Assembly (NCBI GenBank): GCA_937901805.1
Contig: CALDJI010000185.1
Location: forward strand, 1-5,461
Source of the DNA: an uncultured Clostridia bacterium
Lineage (GTDB): Bacteria > Bacillota > Clostridia > Oscillospirales > Ruminococcaceae
Length of the DNA: 5,461 bases
Direction of reading: 5' to 3'
Shown here piece by piece: positions 1 to 5,461 of the stretch (position 1 is the stretch's first letter; every line of letters begins with the position of its first letter). The translations under genes were made by a program, and so were the position numbers. The notes under the pieces were generated by a model that worked only from the letters and a program-made list of their open reading frames with translations, made no database searches and had not been told where the DNA came from.

Positions 1-65
1 TTATACTCCTTATCCTTGAGGCGGCAGTCCATCTGGATGAGGGCGAGCGTTACATTTCTGGACAC
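1..65 (-). CDS. Carbon-nitrogen hydrolase (nitrilase superfamily), N-terminal fragment
   Basis: Only the first 21 codons lie in the window; the gene continues past the left edge. It starts at a GTG (65-63). A GGAGGG ribosome binding site (77-72) sits 6 bases before it, directly after the stop codon of the DUF1177 gene. The peptide begins MSRNVTLALIQMDCRLKDKE. A hydrophobic strand followed by IQMDC and then a short charged stretch is typical of the first beta strand of nitrilase-superfamily amidases, which use a Glu-Lys-Cys triad to cleave non-peptide C-N bonds. The triad residues lie outside the window, so neither activity nor branch (amidase, carbamoylase, nitrilase) can be assigned. A gap of 12 bases to the upstream gene implies translational coupling. 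An ATG at 55-53 is out of frame and is followed at once by a stop. The family call rests on a short N-terminal pattern. Confidence 0.65.
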   Translation of the reverse strand, partial: MSRNVTLALIQMDCRLKDKEY

Positions 66-77
66 GGCGCGCCCTCC

Positions 78-1013
78 TTATTTGCCGCCCAGCGTCTGGA
101 ACCGTTTGAGATCCCCGTACAGGCTGAGCAGATGGTCATATTCTTTTTCATCATAGAAATGGCATTTTCCGCTGGTGTACATCTTTGCCGCTTCCAGCGC
201 AAAACGGGCGGCTTCCTCTACATCAACCGGATGGCTGGCTCCAGTTGCGCAACCCGCCACAGAGGACTGCGTGGTAATTGCAACGCCGACCACCGGTGCA
301 CTGGTGGAAGTTGCCGGCTGAAGGATACTGTTGACATGGTAGACGTCGTTCCCATACGGAGTGATATCCTGGATGGAAACTGGGAACACCTTGGCAAGCT
401 CACCGGTTGTGGTAGCCATAATATCCGCCAGATCCTCGCTCACCTTGAGGACATAGCCCTCTTTAATCGTCGGTGTAATGGAAAAACCACGGTGGTTGAA
501 AATCTTATTTCCCTTGGTGGTGTCAATGGAAAGAATGGCCTCCATCCTGCTGTCTACTTCATATTGGTTCATCAATTCCATGTCAATGCAGGAACCCATA
601 AACGGGACAGGATAGTGCTCGCTGGTCGGAGCGTCCGGATCCACATGGGTACAGACGATAACATCCCCTTCCAACTGGTCGCCGTATGACTGCATCTCGG
701 TGAGTTTGAGCGCAACTGTCAGTGCAGCCAGTGCGCCGTCCCCATCTGAAACGAACCCGGTCACTTCCGGACGCGCTCCCAGGCCGCCCAGGCGGCCAAT
801 GACGCCCATAGTCGGAGCGGTTCCTCCGCTCAGCTTCCCATTTTTACCGGGAATGACGATTTTCACCGCATCTGTTGCGCCCTCGCCCTGGCTGAGGGTA
901 TTGACCTCTACCAGTTTTGCGCCTTTGCTCCGGAAAAGTTCCGCGATTTTTTCCCCGCTTGCGTCCGGACGATCCAGGACGTCAAACAACTCCATGACCT
1001 GTTTTAATAGCAT
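78..1013 (-). CDS. DUF1177 family protein
   Basis: This 311-residue protein matches what I know of DUF1177 along its whole length. It starts with the family-like MLLKQVMELFDVLD. It carries GVIGRLGGLGARPE (70-83), SDGDGALAAL (89-98), THVDPDAP (122-129), VPFMGS (136-141), SIDTTKGN, an HRGFSITPTIKEGYVL block, DITPYGNDVYHVNSILQPA, and GCATGASHPVD (254-264). The biochemical function is not established. The order of a Gly-rich segment, D-x-D-G, a TH-x-D segment and a late G-x-SH (H261) loosely recalls M20/M42 zinc aminopeptidases; this resemblance is my inference. The start at 1013 has a GGAGAGG site about 6 bases upstream. It lies 30 bases after the carboxypeptidase gene and 12 bases before the hydrolase gene, so all three are probably co-transcribed. 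It is soluble, with no signal peptide or membrane segment. Confidence 0.85.
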   Translation of the reverse strand: MLLKQVMELFDVLDRPDASGEKIAELFRSKGAKLVEVNTLSQGEGATDAVKIVIPGKNGKLSGGTAPTMGVIGRLGGLGARPEVTGFVSDGDGALAALTVALKLTEMQSYGDQLEGDVIVCTHVDPDAPTSEHYPVPFMGSCIDMELMNQYEVDSRMEAILSIDTTKGNKIFNHRGFSITPTIKEGYVLKVSEDLADIMATTTGELAKVFPVSIQDITPYGNDVYHVNSILQPATSTSAPVVGVAITTQSSVAGCATGASHPVDVEEAARFALEAAKMYTSGKCHFYDEKEYDHLLSLYGDLKRFQTLGGK

Positions 1014-1043
1014 TGTCTTCCTCTCCTTTATTCCAGCAGGAGT

Positions 1044-1940
1044 TTAATCCACTTCTCCGAGGTATTCCTCCAGCGTGATTCCCCTGCTCATAATTTCTTT
1101 TGCGGCGTCCACCCCGACATAGCGGTAATGCCAGGGTTCAAAAATAATTTTGGTGATATCCTCCTTGTCTTTGGGGAAACGGAGGATAAAACCGTAATCC
1201 GCTGCATTTGCCTTAAGCCATTTTGCAGCGGCAGTATCGGCATAGCCGTCGTCCAAATTCTGATAGGACGGAGTGACGATATCCAGCGCAAGGCCGGTTT
1301 GATGTTCGCTTGTTCCCGGAACGGCGACAATGGTAGCAGCAATTTCCTCCGCTTCCGCCCGGCCATAGCCCTGATTAAGATATTCCTGCACCTTGTTATT
1401 AAACAGGCGCTGCTGACTGGAAATGGGACGATATGCAGAGCAGACCAACAGGTCGATCCCATCCGCTTTGGCGGCTGCAATCATCTCTTTTGCCGGGCCG
1501 ACGGCACGGGCATCCATAGTATATCCCTGGATAGAAGCTTCCTCAATGGAAAAATCATCCGGGAGCTTGTGAGTCGGATTGGCAAGCACCAGTTTCCAGT
1601 CGCCGCTCACCTCCGTTACTGGGACGGAAGGGGATTTGGAAGGCGAAGAAGAGGGCGTCTCTGTATGAAAAGCCGTCTGGGACTGTATTTCATTGCTGGA
1701 AGTCTCACTGGAAACGGCGGATTCTTCCGGTTCTGCCGACGAGGAATTATCCGAAGAACTTACAAACTCTTCGGATTGGGAAGAATCATTCTTCCCGCCC
1801 GTTTCCCCTCCTGGGTTCCAGAAAATAATAGCAAGGATCACTGCCAGGCAGACAATCACTACTGCCGAAATGAGAAAAATCAACCGGTTGCGCTGTGCAC
1901 GCGCCCGTTTGAAATTGTATTTGATATGTTTGTTTGCCAT
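1044..1940 (-). CDS. Membrane-anchored M15B D-Ala-D-Ala (VanY-type) or L,D-carboxypeptidase
   Basis: This 298-residue protein trims the terminal residue from peptidoglycan stem peptides outside the membrane. The N-terminus is a short, strongly basic cytoplasmic tail (1-19), followed by one hydrophobic segment (about 20-41), so it is a type II membrane protein or uncleaved signal anchor. A Ser/Glu/Pro-rich linker (about 43-110) then spans the wall. The catalytic domain (about 113-298) has the M15B signatures SAYRP (168-172), PGTSEHQTGLALD (208-220) and EPWHYRYVG (268-276). By family knowledge the zinc ligands are H213, D220 and H271, the catalytic base is E268, and R171 binds substrate; all are present. 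Whether it is a DD-carboxypeptidase or an LdcB-like L,D-carboxypeptidase cannot be decided. No vanA/B-type neighbours are present, so there is no reason to call it a resistance gene. The start at 1940 has a GAGG site 8 bases upstream. Confidence 0.88.
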   Translation of the reverse strand: MANKHIKYNFKRARAQRNRLIFLISAVVIVCLAVILAIIFWNPGGETGGKNDSSQSEEFVSSSDNSSSAEPEESAVSSETSSNEIQSQTAFHTETPSSSPSKSPSVPVTEVSGDWKLVLANPTHKLPDDFSIEEASIQGYTMDARAVGPAKEMIAAAKADGIDLLVCSAYRPISSQQRLFNNKVQEYLNQGYGRAEAEEIAATIVAVPGTSEHQTGLALDIVTPSYQNLDDGYADTAAAKWLKANAADYGFILRFPKDKEDITKIIFEPWHYRYVGVDAAKEIMSRGITLEEYLGEVD

Positions 1941-1967
1941 AAAGGTATCCTCATTTTCCCGCCGGGA

Positions 1968-2501
1968 TTATATACAGAAAGTCTGTATATAGCGGTCAAG
2001 GGCTTCCTGGATGATCCGTTTTGCTTCCTCTGCACCGCTGATCTCATTGACAGCAGTTGTTTTGTTTTCCAAAGCCTTATAAACGGTGAAGAAATGGCGC
2101 ATTTCATCAAAAATGTGGCTTGGCAGCTCACTGATATCCTGATAAGTGTTGTAAGTTGGGTCATTAAACGGGATGGCAATGATCTTTTCATCATTTCTGC
2201 CGTTATCAATCATCGAAATAACGCCGATCGGATAGCATTGCACCAGGGTAAGCGGCTCGATCGGCTCGGAACAGAGGACTAGGACATCCAACGGGTCGAG
2301 GTCGTCGCCGTAAGTCCGCGGGATAAATCCATAATTCGCCGGGTAGTGTGTGGATGTGTAGAGAATCCGGTCGAGCATAATCAGTCCGGTTTCCTTATCC
2401 AGTTCATATTTTTTCTTGCTGCCCTTTTCAATTTCAATGACAGCAATAAAGTCATCCACATTAATCCGTTTCGGACTGATATCATGCCAGATATTATTCA
2501 T
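1968..2501 (-). CDS. ppa: Inorganic pyrophosphatase, family I
   Basis: This is a soluble, Mg-dependent enzyme that hydrolyses pyrophosphate to two phosphates and so drives biosynthetic reactions forward. From ATG 2501 it has 177 residues, the usual bacterial family I length. Visible active-site elements are [11 protein letters not shown] (23-33), [14 protein letters not shown] (52-65), the metal-binding DLDPLD (D67, D69, D72), then D99, D104 and K106. The C-terminal [11 protein letters not shown] segment is also typical. I chose ATG 2501 because AGGAGG lies 7 bases upstream and family similarity begins at that point. The frame stays open to an ATG at 2546, but that start would add 15 residues with no family counterpart and has a poor ribosome binding site. 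One oddity is Leu at position 68 of the metal motif, where the usual residue is Gly, Asp, Ser or Asn. It is the first gene of the leftward operon. Confidence 0.92.
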   Translation of the reverse strand: MNNIWHDISPKRINVDDFIAVIEIEKGSKKKYELDKETGLIMLDRILYTSTHYPANYGFIPRTYGDDLDPLDVLVLCSEPIEPLTLVQCYPIGVISMIDNGRNDEKIIAIPFNDPTYNTYQDISELPSHIFDEMRHFFTVYKALENKTTAVNEISGAEEAKRIIQEALDRYIQTFCI

Positions 2502-2531
2502 TGAAATGCCTCCTGTTTCGTTGTTCTTGTA

Positions 2532-2560
2532 ATTATAGAAACCCATTTTGGCCCTGCCAG
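2532..2560 (-). promoter_or_regulatory. Candidate sigma-A promoter, proximal, for ppa operon
   Basis: On the minus strand CTGGCA (2560-2555) and a perfect TATAAT (2537-2532) are separated by 17 bases. The -35 box matches TTGACA at 4 of 6 positions. Transcription would start near 2525, giving a leader of about 25 bases before ATG 2501. If used, this promoter rules out the upstream ATG at 2546 as the translation start. Confidence 0.5.
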
Positions 2561-2587
2561 ATGGTTTTCCCTGTCGGTGTTTTTTCT

Positions 2588-2616
2588 ATTATAACAGATT
2601 ACCCCCCTGTTAAAAA
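2588..2616 (-). promoter_or_regulatory. Candidate sigma-A promoter, distal, for ppa operon
   Basis: The minus strand has a perfect TATAAT (2593-2588) with TTTTTA (2616-2611) 17 bases upstream. The -35 box matches only 3 of 6 positions, so it would be weak or need an activator. A CodY-like box lies directly upstream at 2628-2642. Transcription would start near 2581, with a leader of about 80 bases. Confidence 0.4.
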
Positions 2617-2627
2617 GGGGAAGGTGA

Positions 2628-2642
2628 AATTTTCTTAAAATC
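2628..2642. promoter_or_regulatory. Possible CodY-binding box
   Basis: The sequence AATTTTCTTAAAATC matches the Firmicute CodY consensus AATTTTCWGAAAATT at 13 of 15 positions; the mismatches are positions 9 and 15. CodY responds to branched-chain amino acids and GTP and controls ilv genes in many Firmicutes, so its place next to a threonine ammonia-lyase gene makes sense. However, it lies about 60 bases upstream of the -35 box of the rightward promoter and just upstream of the distal leftward promoter, so its target is unclear. The surrounding DNA is AT-rich, so chance is possible. Confidence 0.35.
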
Positions 2643-2703
2643 ATGGCAAAATGTTCACAGTATAAGGACAAAAAAACATTTTTATCTTTGTAAGAAATAC
2701 ATA

Positions 2704-2732
2704 TTGCAACTGACGTTCAGAGAGAATATAAT
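2704..2732 (+). promoter_or_regulatory. Sigma-A promoter of threonine ammonia-lyase gene
   Basis: TTGCAA (2704-2709) and a perfect TATAAT (2727-2732) are separated by 17 bases. The -35 box matches TTGACA at 4 of 6 positions, with TTG intact. Transcription would start near 2739, leaving a leader of about 90 bases. That leader has no T-box motif and no strong hairpin, so regulation by leader RNA is not evident. Confidence 0.75.
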
Positions 2733-2829
2733 GAGATCAAATTCTGGTAAAACATTACCTGTTTCTCAGTCCTTTTGCCCAAGATCATAACGGGCTACCA
2801 TATTAAAATTAAGATGGGAGAGCACAACA

Positions 2830-4023
2830 ATGGCAATGATTGACAAAATTAAGGACGCAAAACGAGTGCTTGATGAGGTCGTGCGCGAAACCGCACTGAT
2901 TCCGGCTCCGGCAATCAATCCGGATGCAGAAATCTACCTCAAATGTGAAAATCTTCAGCTGACCGGCTCTTTTAAAGTTAGAGGCGCCTACTACCGGATT
3001 GCCAATCTGACTGAAGAGGAAAAATCCCATGGCGTCATTGCCTGCTCTGCCGGCAACCATGCGCAGGGCGTTGCACTGGCCGCACAGAAATTTGGCATCG
3101 GCGCTACCATCTGCATTCCAAGCGTTGCCCCGCTTTCCAAAATTATGGCAACCAAAAGTTATGGGGCAAACGTTGTGCTGTGTGACGGCGTCTATGACGA
3201 CGCCTATGCCAAAGCTGTGGAAATTCAGAAAAATGAAGGCCGCACCTTTATCCATCCGTTTAACGATGAGGATGTGATCGCCGGACAGGGAACCATTGGA
3301 CTGGAAATTCTAAAACAGCTTCCGGATGCGGACGCCGTGATCGTCCCTATCGGCGGCGGCGGATTGATTTCCGGAATTGCCAGCGCTGTCAAGGCTATCA
3401 ATCCAAACTGCAAGGTATACGGTGTTCAGGCAGCCGGCGCTCCTTCTATGAAAGAATCCCTGGATGCCGGCAAGATCATTACACTGGATAATGTCAGCAC
3501 CATTGCGGACGGCATTGCAGTGAAAACCCCGGGCACCCGCACCTTTGACATCTGCTCGCAGTATGTCGACGAGGTGGTTACCGTAACAGAAGACGAAATT
3601 GCAGTGGCCATCCTGACCCTGATCGAAAAGCAGAATACCGTTTCTGAAGGTGCAGGCGCTACCACCGTTGCCGCCGCCATGTTCAATAAAGTGGACGTCA
3701 AGGGCAAAAAGGTCGTCTGCGTCGTTTCCGGCGGCAACATCGACGTCAACATCCTCTCCAGAGTTATTAATAAGGGCCTGGTAAAATCCGGGCGGCTGCT
3801 GGAGTTGAAAACTGAGATTGTCGACAAACCGGGACAGCTCAATTCTCTGCTTGGTCTGATTGCCAGCACCGGAGCCAATATCCTCTCCATTAACCACAAC
3901 CGTTACAATCTGGATTTGAGCGTCAACATGTGTGAAGTCCATCTGGTTCTCGAAACCAAGAGCCCGGAACATGTCCAGAGTATCTATGAGCTTCTGGAAG
4001 CAAACGGATACCGTCATAATTAA
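2830..4023 (+). CDS. ilvA: Threonine ammonia-lyase (threonine dehydratase), single ACT domain
   Basis: This PLP enzyme deaminates L-threonine to 2-oxobutanoate and ammonia, either the first step to isoleucine or a catabolic route. The 397 residues fit the medium form: a fold-type II catalytic domain (about 1-320) plus one ACT domain (about 323-397, with the typical DKPGQL turn). The PLP lysine is K49 in TGSFKVRGA (45-53). SAGNHAQG (73-80) is the substrate loop, GGGGL (175-179) binds the PLP phosphate, EGAGA starts at E273, and SGGN (300-303) closes the site. The single ACT domain suggests allosteric control by an amino acid, probably isoleucine or valine, but the ligand is not readable. ATG 2830 is preferred over ATG 2836 because GGGAG (2816-2820) lies 9 bases upstream. 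It is monocistronic, with its own promoter and terminator. A tdcB-like catabolic role cannot be excluded, as no other ilv gene is visible. Confidence 0.93.
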   Translation: MAMIDKIKDAKRVLDEVVRETALIPAPAINPDAEIYLKCENLQLTGSFKVRGAYYRIANLTEEEKSHGVIACSAGNHAQGVALAAQKFGIGATICIPSVAPLSKIMATKSYGANVVLCDGVYDDAYAKAVEIQKNEGRTFIHPFNDEDVIAGQGTIGLEILKQLPDADAVIVPIGGGGLISGIASAVKAINPNCKVYGVQAAGAPSMKESLDAGKIITLDNVSTIADGIAVKTPGTRTFDICSQYVDEVVTVTEDEIAVAILTLIEKQNTVSEGAGATTVAAAMFNKVDVKGKKVVCVVSGGNIDVNILSRVINKGLVKSGRLLELKTEIVDKPGQLNSLLGLIASTGANILSINHNRYNLDLSVNMCEVHLVLETKSPEHVQSIYELLEANGYRHN

Positions 4024-4038
4024 CCCTAAAATGATGAC

Positions 4039-4071
4039 ACTCCCCCTTCAGGCAAGAAGGGGGAGTTTTTT
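4039..4071 (+). terminator. Rho-independent terminator after ilvA
   Basis: A perfect 11-bp stem (4039-4049 with 4056-4066, ACTCCCCCTTC) encloses a 6-base loop AGGCAA and is followed by a run of six T (4066-4071). It lies 15 bases after the ilvA stop. The reverse strand has no T-run after the stem, so it acts only rightward. Confidence 0.95.
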
Positions 4072-4188
4072 ATTCATAAAAATTTCCATTTTCCTCTTTA
4101 CCCTGATAACACTTTCAAGCGTTTTATACAAAGCTTTATAAAAAAACTGTGGAAAGCGGGAATCTTTTTCGAAAGCCCTCGGAATTCC

Positions 4189-4218
4189 TTGACTTTTTGC
4201 AGATAGCCCCGCTACACT
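4189..4218 (+). promoter_or_regulatory. Probable sigma-A promoter of the TPR gene pair
   Basis: TTGACT (4189-4194, 5 of 6) is followed after 18 bases by TACACT (4213-4218, 4 of 6). Transcription would begin near 4225, leaving a leader of about 73 bases that contains the hairpin at 4243-4263. A weaker alternative is TTCAAG (4114-4119), 17 bases, TATAAA (4137-4142). Nothing else was seen in the rest of the 4072-4297 gap. Confidence 0.55.
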
Positions 4219-4242
4219 GAAAAAAGAATCCTTACACAACTT

Positions 4243-4263
4243 CCGGCCTCCTTTGGAGGCCGG
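4243..4263 (+). repeat. GC-rich leader hairpin upstream of TPR genes
   Basis: CCGGCCTCC (4243-4251) and GGAGGCCGG (4255-4263) form a perfect 9-bp stem with a TTT loop. It starts about 18 bases after the predicted transcription start and ends 34 bases before the ATG. The bases after it (CAATTAATATTT) are AT-rich but not a real T-run, so a full terminator is unlikely. It could be an mRNA-stabilising 5' structure, a weak attenuator or a protein-binding site. Confidence 0.7.
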
Positions 4264-4297
4264 CAATTAATATTTAAGAAAAGGAGCGAAATTTACC

Positions 4298-5062
4298 ATG
4301 AGTCTTACTATTGCACAGCTGGAAGAACAGGCCTGCAAAAATCCTCTGGACGCCAAAACATGGGTAGAACTGGGCCTGCAAATTGCAGAAGAAGAACAGG
4401 ATATGGAAAAATCTTTAAGTACGCTCACAAAAGGACTCTGTTATCAGCCTTTTGATCCGGAACTCCGTTTGCAGCGTGGACGCAAATTCAATTCTATCAA
4501 CCGCTTCGCTCGCGCTGTATCCGATCTTACCTTGGCTTGCCGGCTCAAACCGGAAGAATGGCAAAACTGGTATTATCTCAGCGTTTCCTATAATCTGTGG
4601 GGAAAATATGAGGAATCTGCCGCAGGATTTGAAGAGTGTGCAAAACATATTCCGGAAAAACAGGGTTTGTATCCCATTGTCGACTGGCTGTTTAACACCT
4701 ACACCACACTTGGATGGAAAGAGCAGGCGCAGCGCGCGCTTGACATGATTGACACCAGCATTCCCTGTGTACCGCTGGATTACTCCTACCGCAAACGGGT
4801 GATGCTTTCCAAAGGGGAAATCGACCCGGAAAAATTCATTGATTTGGATGAAATTGAGCGCACCTGTATCAAGGCAAAGGATCGTCCCAAACTGGAACTG
4901 GTCTCCCAGCTTTATGGGCTTGCTAACTACTACCACTACATTGGAAATATGGAGAAATACGATGAAACCCTGCTCAAATTACTGGAACAGCCGCTGTTCC
5001 ACAATGCTTTCGGCTATATCAAAGGCGTCCAGGAAGCAAGGGCACGCGGTTTAATCGATTAA
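4298..5062 (+). CDS. Tetratricopeptide (TPR) repeat protein, first copy
   Basis: This 254-residue soluble protein is built of helical TPR-like units at about 19-51, 54-85 and 88-121, with less regular helical repeats at about 126-160 and 199-240. Typical TPR positions are visible, for example W22-x-x-LG26, the A73..A80 helix ending in RLKP (82-85), and Y92..Y98..GKYEESA (102-108). There is no signal peptide, membrane segment or catalytic motif. TPR folds usually bind protein partners; the partner here is unknown and I do not recognise a named family. The start at 4298 has AAGGAG (4281-4286) 11 bases upstream, slightly long spacing. The next gene, 27 bases downstream, encodes a close relative. 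Both are probably transcribed together from the promoter near 4189. The aromatic-rich C-terminus (ANYYHYIG, FHNAFGYIKG) is a distinctive feature. Confidence 0.8.
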   Translation: MSLTIAQLEEQACKNPLDAKTWVELGLQIAEEEQDMEKSLSTLTKGLCYQPFDPELRLQRGRKFNSINRFARAVSDLTLACRLKPEEWQNWYYLSVSYNLWGKYEESAAGFEECAKHIPEKQGLYPIVDWLFNTYTTLGWKEQAQRALDMIDTSIPCVPLDYSYRKRVMLSKGEIDPEKFIDLDEIERTCIKAKDRPKLELVSQLYGLANYYHYIGNMEKYDETLLKLLEQPLFHNAFGYIKGVQEARARGLID

Positions 5063-5089
5063 GCTTCAACGGAAAAGGAGGAACTCACG

Positions 5090-5461
5090 ATGTCTGATAC
5101 CATCAAGGAACTGAAAACACAGCTGGAAACGCATCCAAAAGACGAGACGCTCTGGCTTGCACTTGGCAATGCTTATGTAGCGGCAAATCGGCTGGAAGAC
5201 GCCATCGATGCTTTTTCCGAAGGGATTATCTGCAATCCATTCGGTGTAGATTGTTACCATATGCGCGCACGGAAATACCTGACCCTGCGTAAATGTGAAT
5301 TTTCCGTAGCAGATTTTGCAATGGCTGCCCGCCTGGATCCGGACAACGTTGATAATTACTACTATCAGGGCGTTGCTGCCTATATGGGGAAAATGTATGG
5401 CAAGGCAGAAGAAGCCCTTTTAAAGACGATTGAACTGATGGAAGCGCAGCATGTGGAAGAA
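5090..5461 (+). CDS. TPR repeat protein, second copy (3' end outside window)
   Basis: The gene opens at ATG 5090 with a near-ideal AAGGAGG (5075-5081) 8 bases upstream, and stays open for all 124 codons to the right edge. The visible part holds three TPR-like units, with W22-x-x-LG26, LEDAIDAFSEGI (35-46), RLDP (81-84) and YYYQGVAAYMGK (90-101). It aligns with residues 1-121 of the upstream protein with an offset of about one residue. Shared positions include P16, D18, W22, G26, the C-x-PF turn (48-51 here), the R-x-RK segment (59-62), V73, D75, A79, RL (81-82), P84 and the NYYY/NWYY block. This is therefore a tandem paralogue. The gap of 27 bases indicates one operon. The function is unknown, presumably protein binding; total length and C-terminus cannot be judged. 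Confidence 0.8.
   Translation, partial: MSDTIKELKTQLETHPKDETLWLALGNAYVAANRLEDAIDAFSEGIICNPFGVDCYHMRARKYLTLRKCEFSVADFAMAARLDPDNVDNYYYQGVAAYMGKMYGKAEEALLKTIELMEAQHVEE

Noticed and set aside
1044..1940. Vancomycin-resistance vanY gene
   Set aside because: The M15B domain is shared with ordinary wall-remodelling carboxypeptidases, and no vanH, ligase, vanX or two-component genes lie nearby.
1128..2282. Long plus-strand open frame (384 codons) opposite the carboxypeptidase and pyrophosphatase genes
   Set aside because: It is antisense to two genes with complete catalytic motifs, spans the gap between them, and its product resembles no family I know. It is a coding-strand shadow.
2602..2620. C-run and G-run flanking TGTTAAAAA as an operator or hairpin
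   Set aside because: The stem would be only four G-C pairs around a 9-base loop, and the arms lie within the spacer and -35 area of a weak promoter. This is not enough to claim a site.
2741..2755. Second CodY-like box near the ilvA transcription start
   Set aside because: The best alignment in this stretch leaves about six mismatches to the consensus, too weak in AT-rich DNA.
2740..2829. T-box or other riboswitch in the ilvA leader
   Set aside because: The leader is only about 90 bases and lacks the conserved T-box core and any terminator stem. The only pairing seen, GCCC/GGGC (2777-2795), is 4 bp and weak.
3310..4017. Long minus-strand open frame (235 codons) opposite ilvA
   Set aside because: It is antisense to a well-supported threonine ammonia-lyase and its product shows no recognisable motifs.
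4123..4143. Near-palindrome around AAAGCTTT
   Set aside because: The arms pair only with a 2-base bulge and no loop, in AT-rich DNA, with no second copy in the window.

Overview
The window looks like chromosomal DNA of a Gram-positive anaerobe of the class Clostridia, perhaps near the Oscillospiraceae. That placement is inferred from strong AGGAGG-type ribosome binding sites, tight co-directional operons, near-consensus sigma-A promoters, roughly even base composition, and the protein families present. No mobile element, CRISPR array, rRNA or tRNA was seen.

Left half (1-2501, minus strand): four co-directional genes separated by only 27, 30 and 12 bases. In transcription order they are a family I inorganic pyrophosphatase, a membrane-anchored M15B D-alanyl-D-alanine (or L,D-) carboxypeptidase, a DUF1177 protein, and the first 21 codons of a carbon-nitrogen hydrolase (nitrilase superfamily) that runs off the left edge. 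No terminator was seen between them, so they probably form one transcript. The first two genes are housekeeping or cell-wall functions. DUF1177 plus the hydrolase looks like a small amide or peptide module, but its substrate cannot be read from the sequence.

Middle (2502-2829): a divergent control region of 328 bases. It holds one strong sigma-A promoter facing right (TTGCAA-17-TATAAT), two candidate promoters facing left, and a 13/15 match to the CodY box. No gene was seen in it.

Right half (2830-5461, plus strand): a medium-length threonine ammonia-lyase with one C-terminal ACT domain, the entry enzyme of isoleucine synthesis or of threonine breakdown, closed by a textbook intrinsic terminator. 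A 226-base gap follows, with a promoter and a perfect 9-bp GC-rich hairpin in the predicted leader. Next come two tandem tetratricopeptide (TPR) genes, the second cut by the right edge. Their N-terminal halves align almost without gaps, so they look like a tandem duplication.

Most of the window is ordinary core genome. The least understood parts are the DUF1177/hydrolase pair, the duplicated TPR pair with its leader hairpin, and the possible CodY control of the divergent region. No clearly new system is visible.
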